From Nocardioides sp. Soil805 (GTDB lineage: Bacteria > Actinomycetota > Actinomycetes > Propionibacteriales > Nocardioidaceae): DNA of 64,000 bases. A model generated the notes under the pieces. That model was not told where the DNA came from, ran no database searches, and worked only from the letters and a program-made list of their open reading frames with translations. The DNA is taken from contig NZ_LMSU01000001.1 of assembly GCF_001429625.1 (NCBI RefSeq), forward strand, positions 129,498-193,497, read 5' to 3'. Positions 26,204 through 38,388 of this stretch are shown here, in pieces. A program made the translations under genes and the position numbers. Position 1 is the first letter of the stretch; each line of letters begins with the position of its first letter.

Positions 26204-26997
26204 GCAGCCCGCCCCCCACGAGCACCTTCGCCCCCCGCCCCGGGGCGGCTCCGCTGCACCGCCAGGTGGCCGCCCAGGCGCGCATGGAGTCGCGGCTGAT
26301 GCTGCGCAACGGCGAGCAGCTGCTCCTGGCCATCGTGATCCCGGTCATCGTGCTCGTCGGCGGCGTCGCCGGCGCGGACCGCCTCGGTCTCGACCTGGAG
26401 GGCCACCGGGCCGTCGACGTCCTCACCCCGGGCGTGCTCGCCCTGGCCGTGATGTCCACGGCCTTCACCTCGGTCGCCATCGCCACCGGCTTCGAGCGCC
26501 GGTACGGCGTCATCAAGCGGCTCGGGGCGTCCCCGCTGCCGCGCCACGGCCTGCTGCTCGGCAAGGTCCTGGCGCTGCTCAACGTGGTGGCGCTCCAGCT
26601 CGTGTCCCTCGTCGTCGTGGGGCTGCTGCTCGGCTGGCGACCGACCCTCGAGCACCCGGCGGTCTCCCTGGCCTCGGCGGTGCTGGCGGTCGCCGCCGGC
26701 ACCTGGGCCTTCGCCTCGCTGGGGCTCTTCGTCGCCGGGGTCCTGCGGGCCGAGGCCGTCCTGGCGCTCGCCAACCTCGTCTACCTGCTCCTGATGGCCG
26801 GCGGCGGCGTCGTGCTGCCCACGTCGTCGTACGGCGCCGCGTCGGGCGCGATCCAGTGGCTACCGTCCGCGGCCCTGGGCGACGCCATGCGCAGCGCGCT
26901 CGTCGACGCCCACCTCGACGCCACCGCCCTCCTCGTCCTGATCGCCTGGGGTGTCGTCGGCACCCTGCTGACCGCGCGCACCTTCACCTGGGAATGA
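26200..26997 (+). CDS. ABC-2 type permease linked to ctaA
   Basis: 265 residues with six predicted spans. FERRYGVIKRLGASPLPR after the second span is a typical ABC-2 permease cytoplasmic loop. The ATG overlaps the ATPase stop (ATGA), and its own stop overlaps the ctaA start the same way. Substrate unknown. Confidence 0.88.
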   Translation: MSSPPPTSTFAPRPGAAPLHRQVAAQARMESRLMLRNGEQLLLAIVIPVIVLVGGVAGADRLGLDLEGHRAVDVLTPGVLALAVMSTAFTSVAIATGFERRYGVIKRLGASPLPRHGLLLGKVLALLNVVALQLVSLVVVGLLLGWRPTLEHPAVSLASAVLAVAAGTWAFASLGLFVAGVLRAEAVLALANLVYLLLMAGGGVVLPTSSYGAASGAIQWLPSAALGDAMRSALVDAHLDATALLVLIAWGVVGTLLTARTFTWE

Positions 26998-27899
26998 CCA
27001 TGACCCCCCTGCACCCCTCGACCCGCTTCCGACGACTGGCCTGGGCCCTGGCCGTGGCCAACCTCGTCGCCAACATCGGCATCGTCGTCACCGGCGGTGC
27101 CGTACGTCTGACCGGGTCCGGCCTCGGCTGCCCCACCTGGCCGCGTTGCACCGACGAGTCGTACGTCGCCCACGGCGAGCTGGGCATCCACGGCGCGATC
27201 GAGTTCGGCAACCGGATGCTGACCTTCGTGCTGGTCGTCCTCGCGATCGCGCTGTGGGTGACCATGCTGGTCGGCCTCGTCCGCACCTGGCGCGGCCGGC
27301 GGGCCTGGCGCCCGTTCTGGCTCGCGACCGTCGTGGTGCTCGGCATCCCGGCCCAGGCGGTCATCGGCGGCATCACCGTGCACACCGACCTCAACCCGTG
27401 GATCGTGTCGCTGCACCTGCTCGTCTCTATGGCCATCATCGCCGTCTGCGTGGTGCTCCTCGACGAGCTGCGCTCCCCCGACCGCGACGCGTCCCCCCGG
27501 CTGGCGCCGCTGACCTGGGCGGTCTTCGCCGTGACCTGGGTGGTCCTCTACCTCGGGACCGTGGTGACCGGCAGCGGTCCACACTCGGGCGACCTCGACT
27601 CGCGGCGTACCGGCCTGGACCCGCAGGTCATGTCCCACGTCCACGCCGCCGCCGTCTACCTGCTGCTCGCCCTGACGGTCGCCCTGGTCGTCCTGGCCCG
27701 CCGCGTCGGCTCGCCGACGCTGGCCCACGCCGCGCTGGTCCTGCTGGTCCTCGAGCTGGCGCAGGGGGTGGTCGGCTTCGTGCAGTACTTCACCGACCTG
27801 CCCGAGGTGCTGGTCGGCATCCACATGCTCGGGGCCGCCCTGGTCTCGGCCAGCGTCACGTGGGTCGTCCTCGCCGGGCGCGGGCGCCACCGCGCCTGA
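26994..27899 (+). CDS. ctaA: Heme A synthase CtaA (COX15 type)
   Basis: 301 residues with about eight spans and two similar four-helix halves. Heme-binding His are placed as in CtaA: in the first half LGIHGAIEFGNR and VSLHLLVSM, in the second SHVHAAAVYLL and GIHMLGAAL. The extracytoplasmic pair SGLGCPTWPRC is the conserved Cys motif. CtaA oxidises heme O to heme A for aa3 oxidase. The start ATG at 26994 gives a 4-nt overlap with the permease; a second ATG at 27000 is also possible. Confidence 0.93.
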   Translation: MTMTPLHPSTRFRRLAWALAVANLVANIGIVVTGGAVRLTGSGLGCPTWPRCTDESYVAHGELGIHGAIEFGNRMLTFVLVVLAIALWVTMLVGLVRTWRGRRAWRPFWLATVVVLGIPAQAVIGGITVHTDLNPWIVSLHLLVSMAIIAVCVVLLDELRSPDRDASPRLAPLTWAVFAVTWVVLYLGTVVTGSGPHSGDLDSRRTGLDPQVMSHVHAAAVYLLLALTVALVVLARRVGSPTLAHAALVLLVLELAQGVVGFVQYFTDLPEVLVGIHMLGAALVSASVTWVVLAGRGRHRA

Positions 27900-27921
27900 C
27901 GGGTCCGCCGCTGGACGGGGA

Positions 27922-27949
27922 CGGCGCCTGACGGTCCGCGCGGGCGCCG
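27922..27949. terminator. Hairpin between convergent ctaA and ctaB
   Basis: Arms CGGCGCC (27922-27928) and GGCGCCG (27943-27949) with a 14-nt loop; a moderate bidirectional terminator candidate. Confidence 0.4.
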
Positions 27950-27952
27950 GCC

Positions 27953-28918
27953 TCAGCCGATGAGCGGGTCGAGGGCGACCGCGACGAACAGCAGGCTGAG
28001 GTAGAGGTTGGAGTGGTGGAACAGGCGCATCGGGGCGATGTCGGAGAGCTGGTCCGACGCCTTGGCCCGGCGCCACATGCGGTGCGCCTCGACGAGGAAG
28101 ACGGCGCCGAGCACCGTCGCGGCCAGCGGGTAGAACCAGCTGGTGCCGGCCACCGGCCACAGGAGCAGCGACGTGGCCACCATCACCCAGCTGTAGATGA
28201 CGATCTGGCGGGCCACGACGTCCGCTGGGGCCACCACCGGGAGCATCGGCACGTCCACGCCGGCGTAGTCCTCGCGGTAGCGCAGGGCCAGCGCCCAGGT
28301 GTGCGGCGGCGTCCAGAAGAAGACCACGAGGAAGAGCACCACGGGCGTCCACGCGAGCTCGCCGGTCACCGCGGTCCAGCCGATCAGCGCGGGGAAGCAC
28401 CCGGCCAGCCCGCCCCAGACGATGTTCTGGGTGGTCCGGCGCTTGAGGATCATCGTGTAGACGATCACGTAGAAGGCGTTGGCGCCCAGGGAGAGCGCGG
28501 CGGAGAGCCAGTTGACCCACACGGCCAGCACGACCGTGGACAGCACGGCCAGCACGGTGGCGAAGACCAGCGCCGACACCGGCGACACGATGTGCCGCGG
28601 CAGCGCCCGGCGCCGGGTGCGGCGCATCTGCTCGTCGATGTCGCGGTCGTAGACGCAGTTGAACGCCGACGCGGAGCCGGCCGACAGGGACCCTCCGACG
28701 ACGGTCGCGGCCACCAGGCCCAGCGCCGGGATGCCACGCTCGGCGAAGAACATCACCGGCACGGTGGTCAGCAGCAGCAGCTCGATGACGCGGGGCTTGG
28801 TGAGCCCGACGTACGCCGCGACGACGTCGCGGAAGGAGGCGCGACCCGCGTCCGGTCCGGCGTCCCCCGAGGGTGTCGACGGCACGGCAGCGGAGGCCGA
28901 TCGGCCGGCGTGGGACAC
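27953..28918 (-). CDS. ctaB: Heme O synthase (protoheme IX farnesyltransferase)
   Basis: 321-residue UbiA-superfamily prenyltransferase with nine predicted spans. The first Asp-rich motif is NCVYDRDID and the region YVGLTKPRVIELLLLTT is diagnostic; the second motif region holds YREDYAGVDVPMLP. It converts heme B to heme O, the substrate of CtaA, and is convergent with ctaA and divergent from tkt. The N-terminal 35 residues are low-complexity and polar. Confidence 0.95.
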   Translation of the reverse strand: MSHAGRSASAAVPSTPSGDAGPDAGRASFRDVVAAYVGLTKPRVIELLLLTTVPVMFFAERGIPALGLVAATVVGGSLSAGSASAFNCVYDRDIDEQMRRTRRRALPRHIVSPVSALVFATVLAVLSTVVLAVWVNWLSAALSLGANAFYVIVYTMILKRRTTQNIVWGGLAGCFPALIGWTAVTGELAWTPVVLFLVVFFWTPPHTWALALRYREDYAGVDVPMLPVVAPADVVARQIVIYSWVMVATSLLLWPVAGTSWFYPLAATVLGAVFLVEAHRMWRRAKASDQLSDIAPMRLFHHSNLYLSLLFVAVALDPLIG

Positions 28919-29020
28919 GGTATGGAACCTCAGGGAAGGGGAACTGATGCGTTGTCGAGTCTAGCCCGCGTCATGAGTAGGCTCGGAGGTGCCTGCCCAT
29001 GAACGTCCGAGAGGATCTCT

Positions 29021-31129
<2,109 letters not shown>

Positions 31130-31174
31130 GGACCCCGGACCACGCCACCCCCCAGCAGCACCCCAGGAGGAACC

Positions 31175-32296
31175 ATGACTGACCGCATGAAGGCACTCGC
31201 AGACGCGGGCGTGTCCATCTGGCTCGACGACCTGTCCCGCGAGCGCATCGAGACCGGCAACCTCGCCGAGCTCATGGAGTCGCGCTCCGTCGTCGGTGTC
31301 ACCACCAACCCCTCGATCTTCGCCGCCGCCCTGGCCGAGGGCGAGCGGTACGACGCCCAGGTGCGCGAGCTCGCCGCCGAGGGCGCCGACGTGGACGCCA
31401 CCGTGTTCGCGCTGACCACCACCGACGTGCGCCAGGCCTGCGACATCCTGAGGCCGGCGTACGACGCCAGCAACGGCGTGGACGGTCGCGTGTCGATCGA
31501 GGTCGCCCCGACGCTGGCCTTCGACACCGGGGCCACGACCGAGGCCGCGCGCACGCTCTGGTCCGAGGTCGACCGCGACAACCTGCTCATCAAGATCCCC
31601 GCCACCACCGAGGGCGCCCCGGCGATCACCACCGTGCTGGGCGAGGGCATCAGCGTCAACGTGACGCTGATCTTCGGCCTCGAGCGCTACCGCGGAGTGA
31701 TGGAGGCGTACGTCGCCGGGCTGGAGGAGGCGCGCGACAACGGCCACGACCTGTCCCGCATCCACTCGGTCGCCTCGTTCTTCGTCTCCCGCGTGGACAG
31801 CGAGATCGACAAGCGGCTCGAGGCCATCGGCAGCGACGACGCCCTGGCCCTGCGCGGCAAGGCCGGCGTGGCCAACGCGGTCCTGGCCCACCGCGACTTC
31901 GAGGAGTTCTTCTCGGGTGACCGCTGGGAGGCCCTGGCTGCGGCCGGTGCCCACAGGCAGCGACCGCTGTGGGCCTCGACGGGCGTGAAGAACCCCGACT
32001 ACCGCGACACGATGTACATCACCGACCTGGTGGTCCGCGGCACCGTCAACACCATGCCGGAGAAGACCATGGAGGCCTTCGCCGACCACGGTGAGGTCGA
32101 GGGCGACCGGGTCACCACGACGTACGCCGAGGCCCAGTCGGTGATGGAGAGCCTCGCGGCCGTGGGCATCGACTACGACGACGTCATCGCCGCCCTGGAG
32201 CAGGAGGGCGTGGAGAAGTTCGAGGCCTCGTGGTCCGAGCTGCTCGACACGGTCTCGGGGCAGCTCAAGTCCGCGGGCGAGGGCGCGTCGGCGTGA
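31175..32296 (+). CDS. tal: Transaldolase
   Basis: 373 residues of the long actinobacterial transaldolase type. The Schiff-base Lys is in [25 protein letters not shown] and TGVKNPDY are family motifs. It exchanges dihydroxyacetone units between sedoheptulose-7-phosphate and glyceraldehyde-3-phosphate. AGGAGG lies 5 nt before the ATG. Its stop overlaps the pgi GTG by 4 nt. Confidence 0.96.
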   Translation: MTDRMKALADAGVSIWLDDLSRERIETGNLAELMESRSVVGVTTNPSIFAAALAEGERYDAQVRELAAEGADVDATVFALTTTDVRQACDILRPAYDASNGVDGRVSIEVAPTLAFDTGATTEAARTLWSEVDRDNLLIKIPATTEGAPAITTVLGEGISVNVTLIFGLERYRGVMEAYVAGLEEARDNGHDLSRIHSVASFFVSRVDSEIDKRLEAIGSDDALALRGKAGVANAVLAHRDFEEFFSGDRWEALAAAGAHRQRPLWASTGVKNPDYRDTMYITDLVVRGTVNTMPEKTMEAFADHGEVEGDRVTTTYAEAQSVMESLAAVGIDYDDVIAALEQEGVEKFEASWSELLDTVSGQLKSAGEGASA

Positions 32297-33960
32297 CCTC
32301 GTCGCCCGTCGACGCGGTGGCCACCGAGGCGTGGTCGGAGCTCGCCGCCCTCGCGGCGAGCTCCTCGCCCGACCTCCGGGCCTGGTTCGACGAGGACCCG
32401 GGCCGGGTCGAGCGCTACACGCACACGGCCGGGGACCTCTTCGTGGACCTGTCCAAGAACCTCGTCGACGACGAGGTCCTCTCCTCGCTGCTCGCGCTGG
32501 CCGAGCAGGTGGGCCTGGCCGAGCGGCGCGACGCGATGTTGCGCGGCGAGCGGATCAACGTCACCGAGGACCGGGCCGTCCTGCACACCGCCCTGCGTCA
32601 GCCGGCCGGCGCGGTCGTGGAGGTCGACGGGCACGACGTCGTACCCGACGTGCACGAGGTGCTCCAGCGGGTCTACGCCTTCGCCGAGCGCGTCCGCTCC
32701 GGCGAGTGGACCGGCGTGACCGGGGAGCGCATCGCCACGGTCGTCAACATCGGCATCGGCGGGTCCGACCTCGGACCGGTCATGGCGTACGAGGCGCTGG
32801 CGCCGCACGTCCAGGACGGCCTGGAGTGCCGGTTCATCAGCAACATCGACCCGACGGACTGCGCCACCACGCTCGCCGGGCTGGACCCGGCGACCACGCT
32901 GTTCATCGTCTCCAGCAAGACCTTCGGGACCCTGGAGACGCTCACCAACGCCCGGCTGTGCAAGGCGTGGCTCCTCGACGGGCTGCGCGAGGCCGGGTCG
33001 CTCGGGGACGACGACGCCGAGGCGGTGGCCCGGCACTTCGTCGCGGTCTCCACCGCCCTGGACAAGGTCGCCGACTTCGGCATCGACCCCGACAACGCCT
33101 TCGGCTTCTGGGACTGGGTCGGCGGGCGCTACTCGCTGGACTCCGCCATCGGCACCTCGCTGGTCGTGGCGATCGGTCCGGAGGCCTTCGCCGACCTGCT
33201 CGCGGGCATGCACACCATGGACGAGCACTTCCGCACCACCGACCTGGCGCACAACGTGCCGGCGCTGATGGGGCTGCTCAACGTCTGGTACACCAACTTC
33301 CTGGGTGCCGAGACCCACGCCGTGCTGCCCTACAGCCAGCTGCTGCACCGCTTCCCGGCGTACCTCCAGCAGCTGACCATGGAGTCCAACGGCAAGGGCG
33401 TGCGCTGGGACGGCACCCCCGTCACCTCCGGGACGGGAGAGGTCTTCTGGGGCGAGCCCGGCACCAACGGCCAGCACGCGTTCTACCAGCTGATCCACCA
33501 GGGCACACGGCTCGTGCCCGCCGACTTCATCGCGGTGGCCACCCCGGCGTACCCCCTGCGTGACGGCGAGTCCGACGTGCACGAGCTGTTCCTGGCCAAC
33601 TTCTTCGCCCAGACGGCGGCGCTGGCCTTCGGCAAGTCCGCCGACGAGGTGCGCGCCGAGGGGACGTCGGAGTCCGTCGTCCCGGCCCGGGTCTTCACCG
33701 GCAACCGGCCGACCACCTCGATCATGGCGCCCGCGCTGACCCCCTCGGTGCTCGGGCAGCTCGTCGCGCTCTACGAGCACATCACCTTCACCCAGGGCGT
33801 GGTGTGGGGCATCGACAGCTTCGACCAGTGGGGCGTCGAGCTCGGCAAGCAGCTGGCCCAGCAGGTGAGCCCGGCCGTCGCCGGGGACGCCGACGCGCTG
33901 GCCGCGCAGGACGCCTCCACCCGCTCCCTGGTCTCCTACTACCTGGCCCACCGCGGCTGA
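32293..33960 (+). CDS. pgi: Glucose-6-phosphate isomerase
   Basis: 555 residues. It carries [27 protein letters not shown] and [11 protein letters not shown], the substrate-binding motifs of bacterial Pgi, and the catalytic Glu region GVRWDGTP. The GTG start overlaps the tal stop (GTGA), coupling it to the pentose-phosphate operon. Pgi recycles fructose-6-phosphate into the oxidative branch catalysed by the next genes. Confidence 0.95.
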   Translation: MTSSPVDAVATEAWSELAALAASSSPDLRAWFDEDPGRVERYTHTAGDLFVDLSKNLVDDEVLSSLLALAEQVGLAERRDAMLRGERINVTEDRAVLHTALRQPAGAVVEVDGHDVVPDVHEVLQRVYAFAERVRSGEWTGVTGERIATVVNIGIGGSDLGPVMAYEALAPHVQDGLECRFISNIDPTDCATTLAGLDPATTLFIVSSKTFGTLETLTNARLCKAWLLDGLREAGSLGDDDAEAVARHFVAVSTALDKVADFGIDPDNAFGFWDWVGGRYSLDSAIGTSLVVAIGPEAFADLLAGMHTMDEHFRTTDLAHNVPALMGLLNVWYTNFLGAETHAVLPYSQLLHRFPAYLQQLTMESNGKGVRWDGTPVTSGTGEVFWGEPGTNGQHAFYQLIHQGTRLVPADFIAVATPAYPLRDGESDVHELFLANFFAQTAALAFGKSADEVRAEGTSESVVPARVFTGNRPTTSIMAPALTPSVLGQLVALYEHITFTQGVVWGIDSFDQWGVELGKQLAQQVSPAVAGDADALAAQDASTRSLVSYYLAHRG

Positions 33961-33971
33961 TCGGCGGCGAG

Positions 33972-35507
33972 ATGCGCACCAATCCCCTCCGGGACCCCCA
34001 GGACCGGCGGCTGCCCCGCATCGCGGGACCGTCGAGCCTGGTGCTCTTCGGCGTCACGGGCGACCTGTCCCGCAAGAAGGTCATGCCGGCGATCTACGAC
34101 CTGGCCAACCGCGGGCTGCTGCCGCCGGGGTTCTCGCTGGTCGGCTTCGCGCGCCGCGACTGGGCCGACCAGGACTTCGCCCAGATCGTGTACGACGCGG
34201 TCAAGGAGCACGCCCGCACCCCCTTCCGCGAGGAGGTGTGGCGCCAGCTGTCCGAGGGGTTCCGGTTCGTCTCCGGCAACTTCGACGACGACGAGGCGTT
34301 CGCCACCCTCAAGCGGACGATGATCGAGCTCGACGAGGCCCGGGGCACCGGCGGCAACACGGCGTTCTACCTGGCCATCCCGCCCGCGTTCTTCGGCACC
34401 GTGGTCGGTCAGCTCAAGGAGCACGGCCTGGCCGAGCCGAGCATCGACTCCACCGGCATGCCGTCGTGGCGGCGCGTCGTCGTGGAGAAGCCGTTCGGGC
34501 ACGACCTCGAGTCGGCGCGCGAGCTCAACGACGTTCTCGACTCGGTCTTCCCGTCCGGGTCGATCTTCCGGATCGACCACTACCTCGGCAAGGAGACGGT
34601 CCAGAACATCCTGGCGATGCGCTTCGCCAACAACATGTTCGAGCCGATCTGGAACGCCAACTACGTCGACCACGTGCAGATCACCATGGCCGAGGACATC
34701 GGCATCGGTGGCCGGGCCGGCTACTACGACGGGATCGGCGCCGCCCGCGACGTCATCCAGAACCACCTCCTCCAGCTGATGGCGCTGGTCGCCATGGAGG
34801 AGCCGACGTCCTTCGACGCCGAGCAGCTGCGGCTGGAGAAGCAGAAGGTGCTCTCCTCGGTCGTCCTGCCCCCGCGGCTGGACACCACGACCGCCCGCGG
34901 GCAGTACTCCCCCGGCTGGCAGGGCGGCGAGAAGGTCATCGGTTTCCTCGAGGAGGAGGGCATCAAGCGGACCTCGAAGACCGAGACGTACGCCGCCATC
35001 ACCCTGCACGTCGACACCCGCCGCTGGGCCGGGGTGCCGTTCTACCTGCGCACCGGCAAGCGCCTCGGGCGCCGGGTCACCGAGGTGGCCGTGGTGTTCA
35101 AGCGGGCGCCGCACCTGCCGTTCAGCGCGACCTCCACCGAGGAGCTCACCCAGAACGCGCTGGTCATCCGGGTGCAGCCCGACGAGGGCCTCACCATGCG
35201 CTTCGGCTCCAAGGTGCCCGGCACCGCGATGGAGATCCGCGACGTCAACATGGACTTCGCGTACGGCGGGTCCTTCACCGAGGCGAGCGCCGAGGCCTAC
35301 GAGCGGCTCATCCTCGACGTGCTGCTCGGCGACCCGCCGCTGTTCCCCCGCCACGAGGAGGTCGAGCTGTCGTGGAAGATCCTCGACCCGATCCTCGAGC
35401 ACTGGGCCCGCAAGGGGAAGCCGGAGGCCTACCCCGCCGGCACCTGGGGGCCGGAGTCGGCCGACAAGATGCTTTCTCGTGACGGACGCACCTGGAGGCG
35501 ACCATGA
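33972..35507 (+). CDS. zwf: Glucose-6-phosphate dehydrogenase
   Basis: 511 residues. The NADP motif FGVTGDLSRKK is near 26-36, and the substrate/catalytic RIDHYLGKE contains the essential Lys and Asp-His pair. First oxidative step of the pathway. It starts 11 nt after pgi and overlaps opcA by 4 nt; OpcA is the known assembly or activation factor for actinobacterial Zwf. Confidence 0.97.
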   Translation: MRTNPLRDPQDRRLPRIAGPSSLVLFGVTGDLSRKKVMPAIYDLANRGLLPPGFSLVGFARRDWADQDFAQIVYDAVKEHARTPFREEVWRQLSEGFRFVSGNFDDDEAFATLKRTMIELDEARGTGGNTAFYLAIPPAFFGTVVGQLKEHGLAEPSIDSTGMPSWRRVVVEKPFGHDLESARELNDVLDSVFPSGSIFRIDHYLGKETVQNILAMRFANNMFEPIWNANYVDHVQITMAEDIGIGGRAGYYDGIGAARDVIQNHLLQLMALVAMEEPTSFDAEQLRLEKQKVLSSVVLPPRLDTTTARGQYSPGWQGGEKVIGFLEEEGIKRTSKTETYAAITLHVDTRRWAGVPFYLRTGKRLGRRVTEVAVVFKRAPHLPFSATSTEELTQNALVIRVQPDEGLTMRFGSKVPGTAMEIRDVNMDFAYGGSFTEASAEAYERLILDVLLGDPPLFPRHEEVELSWKILDPILEHWARKGKPEAYPAGTWGPESADKMLSRDGRTWRRP

Positions 35508-36421
35508 CCACGTTCGAGCTCGAGAACACCAACGCCTCCGGGATCGCCGCGGAGTTCGTGCGGGCCCGCACCCGCGCCGGCTCACCGGCGATGGGGATGG
35601 TGATGACCCTCATCATCGTCGTGCCCGACACCGACGCCGAGACCGCGATGCAGGCCGCGCAGCGCGCGTCGCGCGAGCACCCCGCCCGGGTGCTGGGCGT
35701 CATCCTCGGTGACGGTCGCGGCAAGGCCCAGGTCGACGCCACCGTCGCCACCGGCGGCGGGTGGGGCGGCGAGACCGCGCTCATCCGGCTGACCGGCGAG
35801 GTGGTGCGCTACGCCGAGTCCGTCGTGCTGCCGCTGCTGCTGCCCGACTCCCCCGTCGCCATCTGGTGGCCCACCGAGCCGCCGGACGACCCGGCCGACG
35901 ACCCGCTGGGGGCGCTGGCGAAGCGGCGGATCACCGATTCCGCGGCCGCCAAGCGCGGCAAGTCGTCGGTGATGCTGCGGCAGTGCCAGGCCTACGCGCC
36001 GGGCAACACCGACCTGAGCTGGACCCGACTCACCCCGTGGCGCGCCCTGCTCGCCGCCGCGCTCGACCAGCACCCGCTCAAGGTCACCCGTGCGTCGGTG
36101 GCCGCCGAGCGCATCAGCCCCAGCGCCGATCTCCTGGTGGCCTGGCTCAACGACCGGCTCAAGGTGCCCGTCGAGCGGCACACCTCGGACGGTCCCGGCA
36201 TCACCCAGGTCGTCATGGACACCAAGCAGGGCCCCATCACCATCTCCCGCGACGACGGCCGGATGGCCACCTTCTCCTCCCCCGAGCGTCCGGACCGGCC
36301 CGTCGCGCTCAAGCGCCGCGAGGTCCCCGCCCTGCTGACCGAGGAGCTGCGACGCCTCGACGAGGACGACATCTACGCGGCCACCGCCAAGCGGCTGGTG
36401 GCCCTGGACAAGGAGTCCTGA
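35504..36421 (+). CDS. opcA: Glucose-6-phosphate dehydrogenase assembly protein OpcA
   Basis: 305 residues, typical OpcA length. Landmarks are LIIVVPDTDAE, SVVLPLLLPDSPVAIWWPTEPP and DLSWTRLTPWR. OpcA is an allosteric/assembly partner of Zwf in actinobacteria and cyanobacteria. The ATG overlaps the zwf stop by 4 nt. Confidence 0.95.
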   Translation: MTTFELENTNASGIAAEFVRARTRAGSPAMGMVMTLIIVVPDTDAETAMQAAQRASREHPARVLGVILGDGRGKAQVDATVATGGGWGGETALIRLTGEVVRYAESVVLPLLLPDSPVAIWWPTEPPDDPADDPLGALAKRRITDSAAAKRGKSSVMLRQCQAYAPGNTDLSWTRLTPWRALLAAALDQHPLKVTRASVAAERISPSADLLVAWLNDRLKVPVERHTSDGPGITQVVMDTKQGPITISRDDGRMATFSSPERPDRPVALKRREVPALLTEELRRLDEDDIYAATAKRLVALDKES

Positions 36422-36423
36422 GC

Positions 36424-37152
36424 GTGGCCGCGGATCCGCGCGTCGTCGTCCACGAGGACGCCCAGACGCTCGCCGGTGACGTCGCCTCGATGCTGCTCGA
36501 CCGCCTCGAGGCAGCCCAGGCGCGCGGTGAGGTCCCGCACGTCGGGCTCACGGGCGGCACGATCGCCGACGCCATCCACCGCGAGGTCGCCCGGCGAGCG
36601 GTCGACTCCTCGGTGGACTGGTCGCGGGTCGACTTCTGGTGGGGGGACGAGCGCTTCGTCGAGGCAGGGTCACCCGACCGCAACGCGCGCCAGGCGCGGG
36701 AGGCGTTCCTCGACGGGCTGGGCATCGACCCCGGTCGCGTGCACGAGGTGCCCGCTGCGGACGTCGTGGCGACGGCGGAGGACGCCGCTGCGGCGTACTC
36801 GGAGGCGATGCGCACGCAGGGCGCCGGCTTCTTCGAGGTGCTGATGCTGGGGGTCGGGCCGGACGGCCACATCGCCTCGCTCTTCCCCGGCCACCCGGGC
36901 CTGGACGCCACGGACGCGATCGCCGTCGCCGTCCACGACTCCCCCAAGCCGCCCCCGGACCGGGTCTCGCTGACCTTCGAGGCGATGGACCGCGCGCGCG
37001 CCGTGTGGTTCCTGGTGAGCGGGGACGGCAAGGCCGACGCCGTCGCCGCCGCGCTCGCGGGCGGCGACGTGCACGAGATCCCCGCCCGGGGCGTCGTCGG
37101 CACGGACGAGACGCTGTGGCTGCTCGACGAGGCCGCCGCCTCCTCCCTCTGA
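36424..37152 (+). CDS. pgl: 6-phosphogluconolactonase
   Basis: 242 residues of the DevB/Pgl family: VGLTGGTIADAIH, WGDERFVEAGSPDRNARQAREA and LGVGPDGHIASLFPGHP contain the family's active-site His and Arg. It hydrolyses 6-phosphogluconolactone after Zwf. The GTG start lies 2 nt after the opcA stop. Last gene of the operon; the repeat array begins directly downstream. Confidence 0.95.
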   Translation: MAADPRVVVHEDAQTLAGDVASMLLDRLEAAQARGEVPHVGLTGGTIADAIHREVARRAVDSSVDWSRVDFWWGDERFVEAGSPDRNARQAREAFLDGLGIDPGRVHEVPAADVVATAEDAAAAYSEAMRTQGAGFFEVLMLGVGPDGHIASLFPGHPGLDATDAIAVAVHDSPKPPPDRVSLTFEAMDRARAVWFLVSGDGKADAVAAALAGGDVHEIPARGVVGTDETLWLLDEAAASSL

Positions 37153-37165
37153 CGTGAGAGGGCAG

Positions 37166-37339
37166 TTCCTGACACCTCACACCCGCCGACCGGGCGCTTC
37201 CTGACAGGTGGGACCCGCCGACCGGGCACTTCCTGACAGGTGGGACCCGCCGACCGGGCGCTTCCTGACACCTCACGCCCGCCGACCGGGCGCTTCCTGA
37301 CACCTCACGCCTGCCGACCGGGCGCTTCCTGACACCTCA
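37166..37339. repeat. Left array of 32-bp tandem repeats
   Basis: TTCCTGAC begins six units at 37166, 37198, 37230, 37262, 37294 and 37326, exactly 32 bp apart; the sixth is partial. GCCGACCGGGCGCTTCCTGA is the conserved core and about 12 bp between cores vary. Units 2 and 3 carry AGGTGGG where the others carry ACCTCAC. Most cores can fold as GCCCG-CCGAC-CGGGC. The partial unit supplies the stop codon of the AbiEi/DUF559-type gene. The array fills the space after pgl. Confidence 0.95.
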
Positions 37340-38320
37340 GCGTCCGAGATCGATGTACGCCGTCCCGCGCAGACCCAGGTGACGGCGCGCTCGCTCGAAC
37401 CCTTGTCGCAGTCGCAGCGACGCAGGATCGAGCCCGTACACGTGCTGCTTGACGAAGACGTCCATCACCCAGTCCCGCTCGGTCTCGAGCCACGTGATGC
37501 GGCCCTCGTCGTGCTCGCGCTGGTCCTCGTCGTGGAACTCCTCACCGAAGTACTCCGCTCCGTACCGCGTCTGCTCGTCGCCCAGGTCGATCCGGTACCG
37601 CGGGACGTCACCGTCGTAGACCCAGATCTGCGTCTCGGGCCACGGCAGCCCGGCCTCGTGCCAGTGCAGCCGCAGGGCGCTCTCGGGCGGGGACTCGGCG
37701 CCCGGATCGCCGAGAGCCACCATGCGGCGGAGCTGGACGACCCCTCGATGGCCCTTGAAGCGCTCGGACTCCGACAGGAGCTGCGCCGGATCGACGCCGT
37801 GTCGCAGGAAGCCGTCGATCGCCGCCAACGCGTCGTACCGCCACAACGACCGGCCGAGGTCGCATGCGGTGCGCAGCGGAGTCGTGACCCGGAGTCCGTC
37901 GATGGTGCAGACGTCCCGAGCCGTCAACGTCCGTACGCCGCTCCGGATGCTGTCGCGGCGCATCCGGCTGCCCGCCTGGCTGAAGACGTCGAGCGTCGGC
38001 ATCTCGTGGATCGCAGTCCGCGGGAGCGCATCGACACCGTGCACCCACGCTGCCAGGCGGTCCACGGCCACGACGTGCTCCGGGACGACGAGCCGGACGG
38101 CACTGACCCGCAACCTCAGCGAGTCCTGGACCTGCGTCGCGACGAACACGCCACGCAGCACGGGACGCAGGAGCCCGGTCTCGACCAGACGACGTCGCAG
38201 TCGCGCGCCGACGCCGACCGAGTCGGCGTACACCGCCGTGAAGGGACGCTCGATCGGGAACGGCGCGTCCGCGCCGAGGAGGACCGCGTCGCGACACCAG
38301 GTGGGCAGCCGGTTGACCAT
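37337..38320 (-). CDS. AbiEi-like / DUF559 (Vsr-fold) protein between inverted repeat arrays
   Basis: 327 residues. The N-terminal part (about 40-165) has the LLRPVLRGVFV wing and VTTPLRTACDLGR block seen in AbiEi-type antitoxin-like proteins. The C-terminal part (about 200-300) resembles DUF559/Vsr-type PD-(D/E)xK nucleases: PPESALRL, RIDLGDEQTRYGAEYFGEEFH, then HDEGRITWL. The usual EYDG is EYFG here, so nuclease activity is uncertain. No toxin partner is adjacent. It interrupts an otherwise conserved housekeeping order and is flanked by oppositely oriented 32-bp repeat arrays, which suggests acquisition as a unit. Confidence 0.75.
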   Translation of the reverse strand: MVNRLPTWCRDAVLLGADAPFPIERPFTAVYADSVGVGARLRRRLVETGLLRPVLRGVFVATQVQDSLRLRVSAVRLVVPEHVVAVDRLAAWVHGVDALPRTAIHEMPTLDVFSQAGSRMRRDSIRSGVRTLTARDVCTIDGLRVTTPLRTACDLGRSLWRYDALAAIDGFLRHGVDPAQLLSESERFKGHRGVVQLRRMVALGDPGAESPPESALRLHWHEAGLPWPETQIWVYDGDVPRYRIDLGDEQTRYGAEYFGEEFHDEDQREHDEGRITWLETERDWVMDVFVKQHVYGLDPASLRLRQGFERARRHLGLRGTAYIDLGR

Positions 38321-38388
38321 GGCACCACGGTGCCCGAATCCGCCGTCGGGCGTCCGGCGTCATCCACAGGCCGGCTGCCACGTGCACC

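Noticed and set aside
31175..33960. Fused transaldolase/glucose-6-phosphate isomerase
   Set aside because: The frames differ and tal has its own stop overlapping the pgi GTG by 4 nt; they are two proteins.
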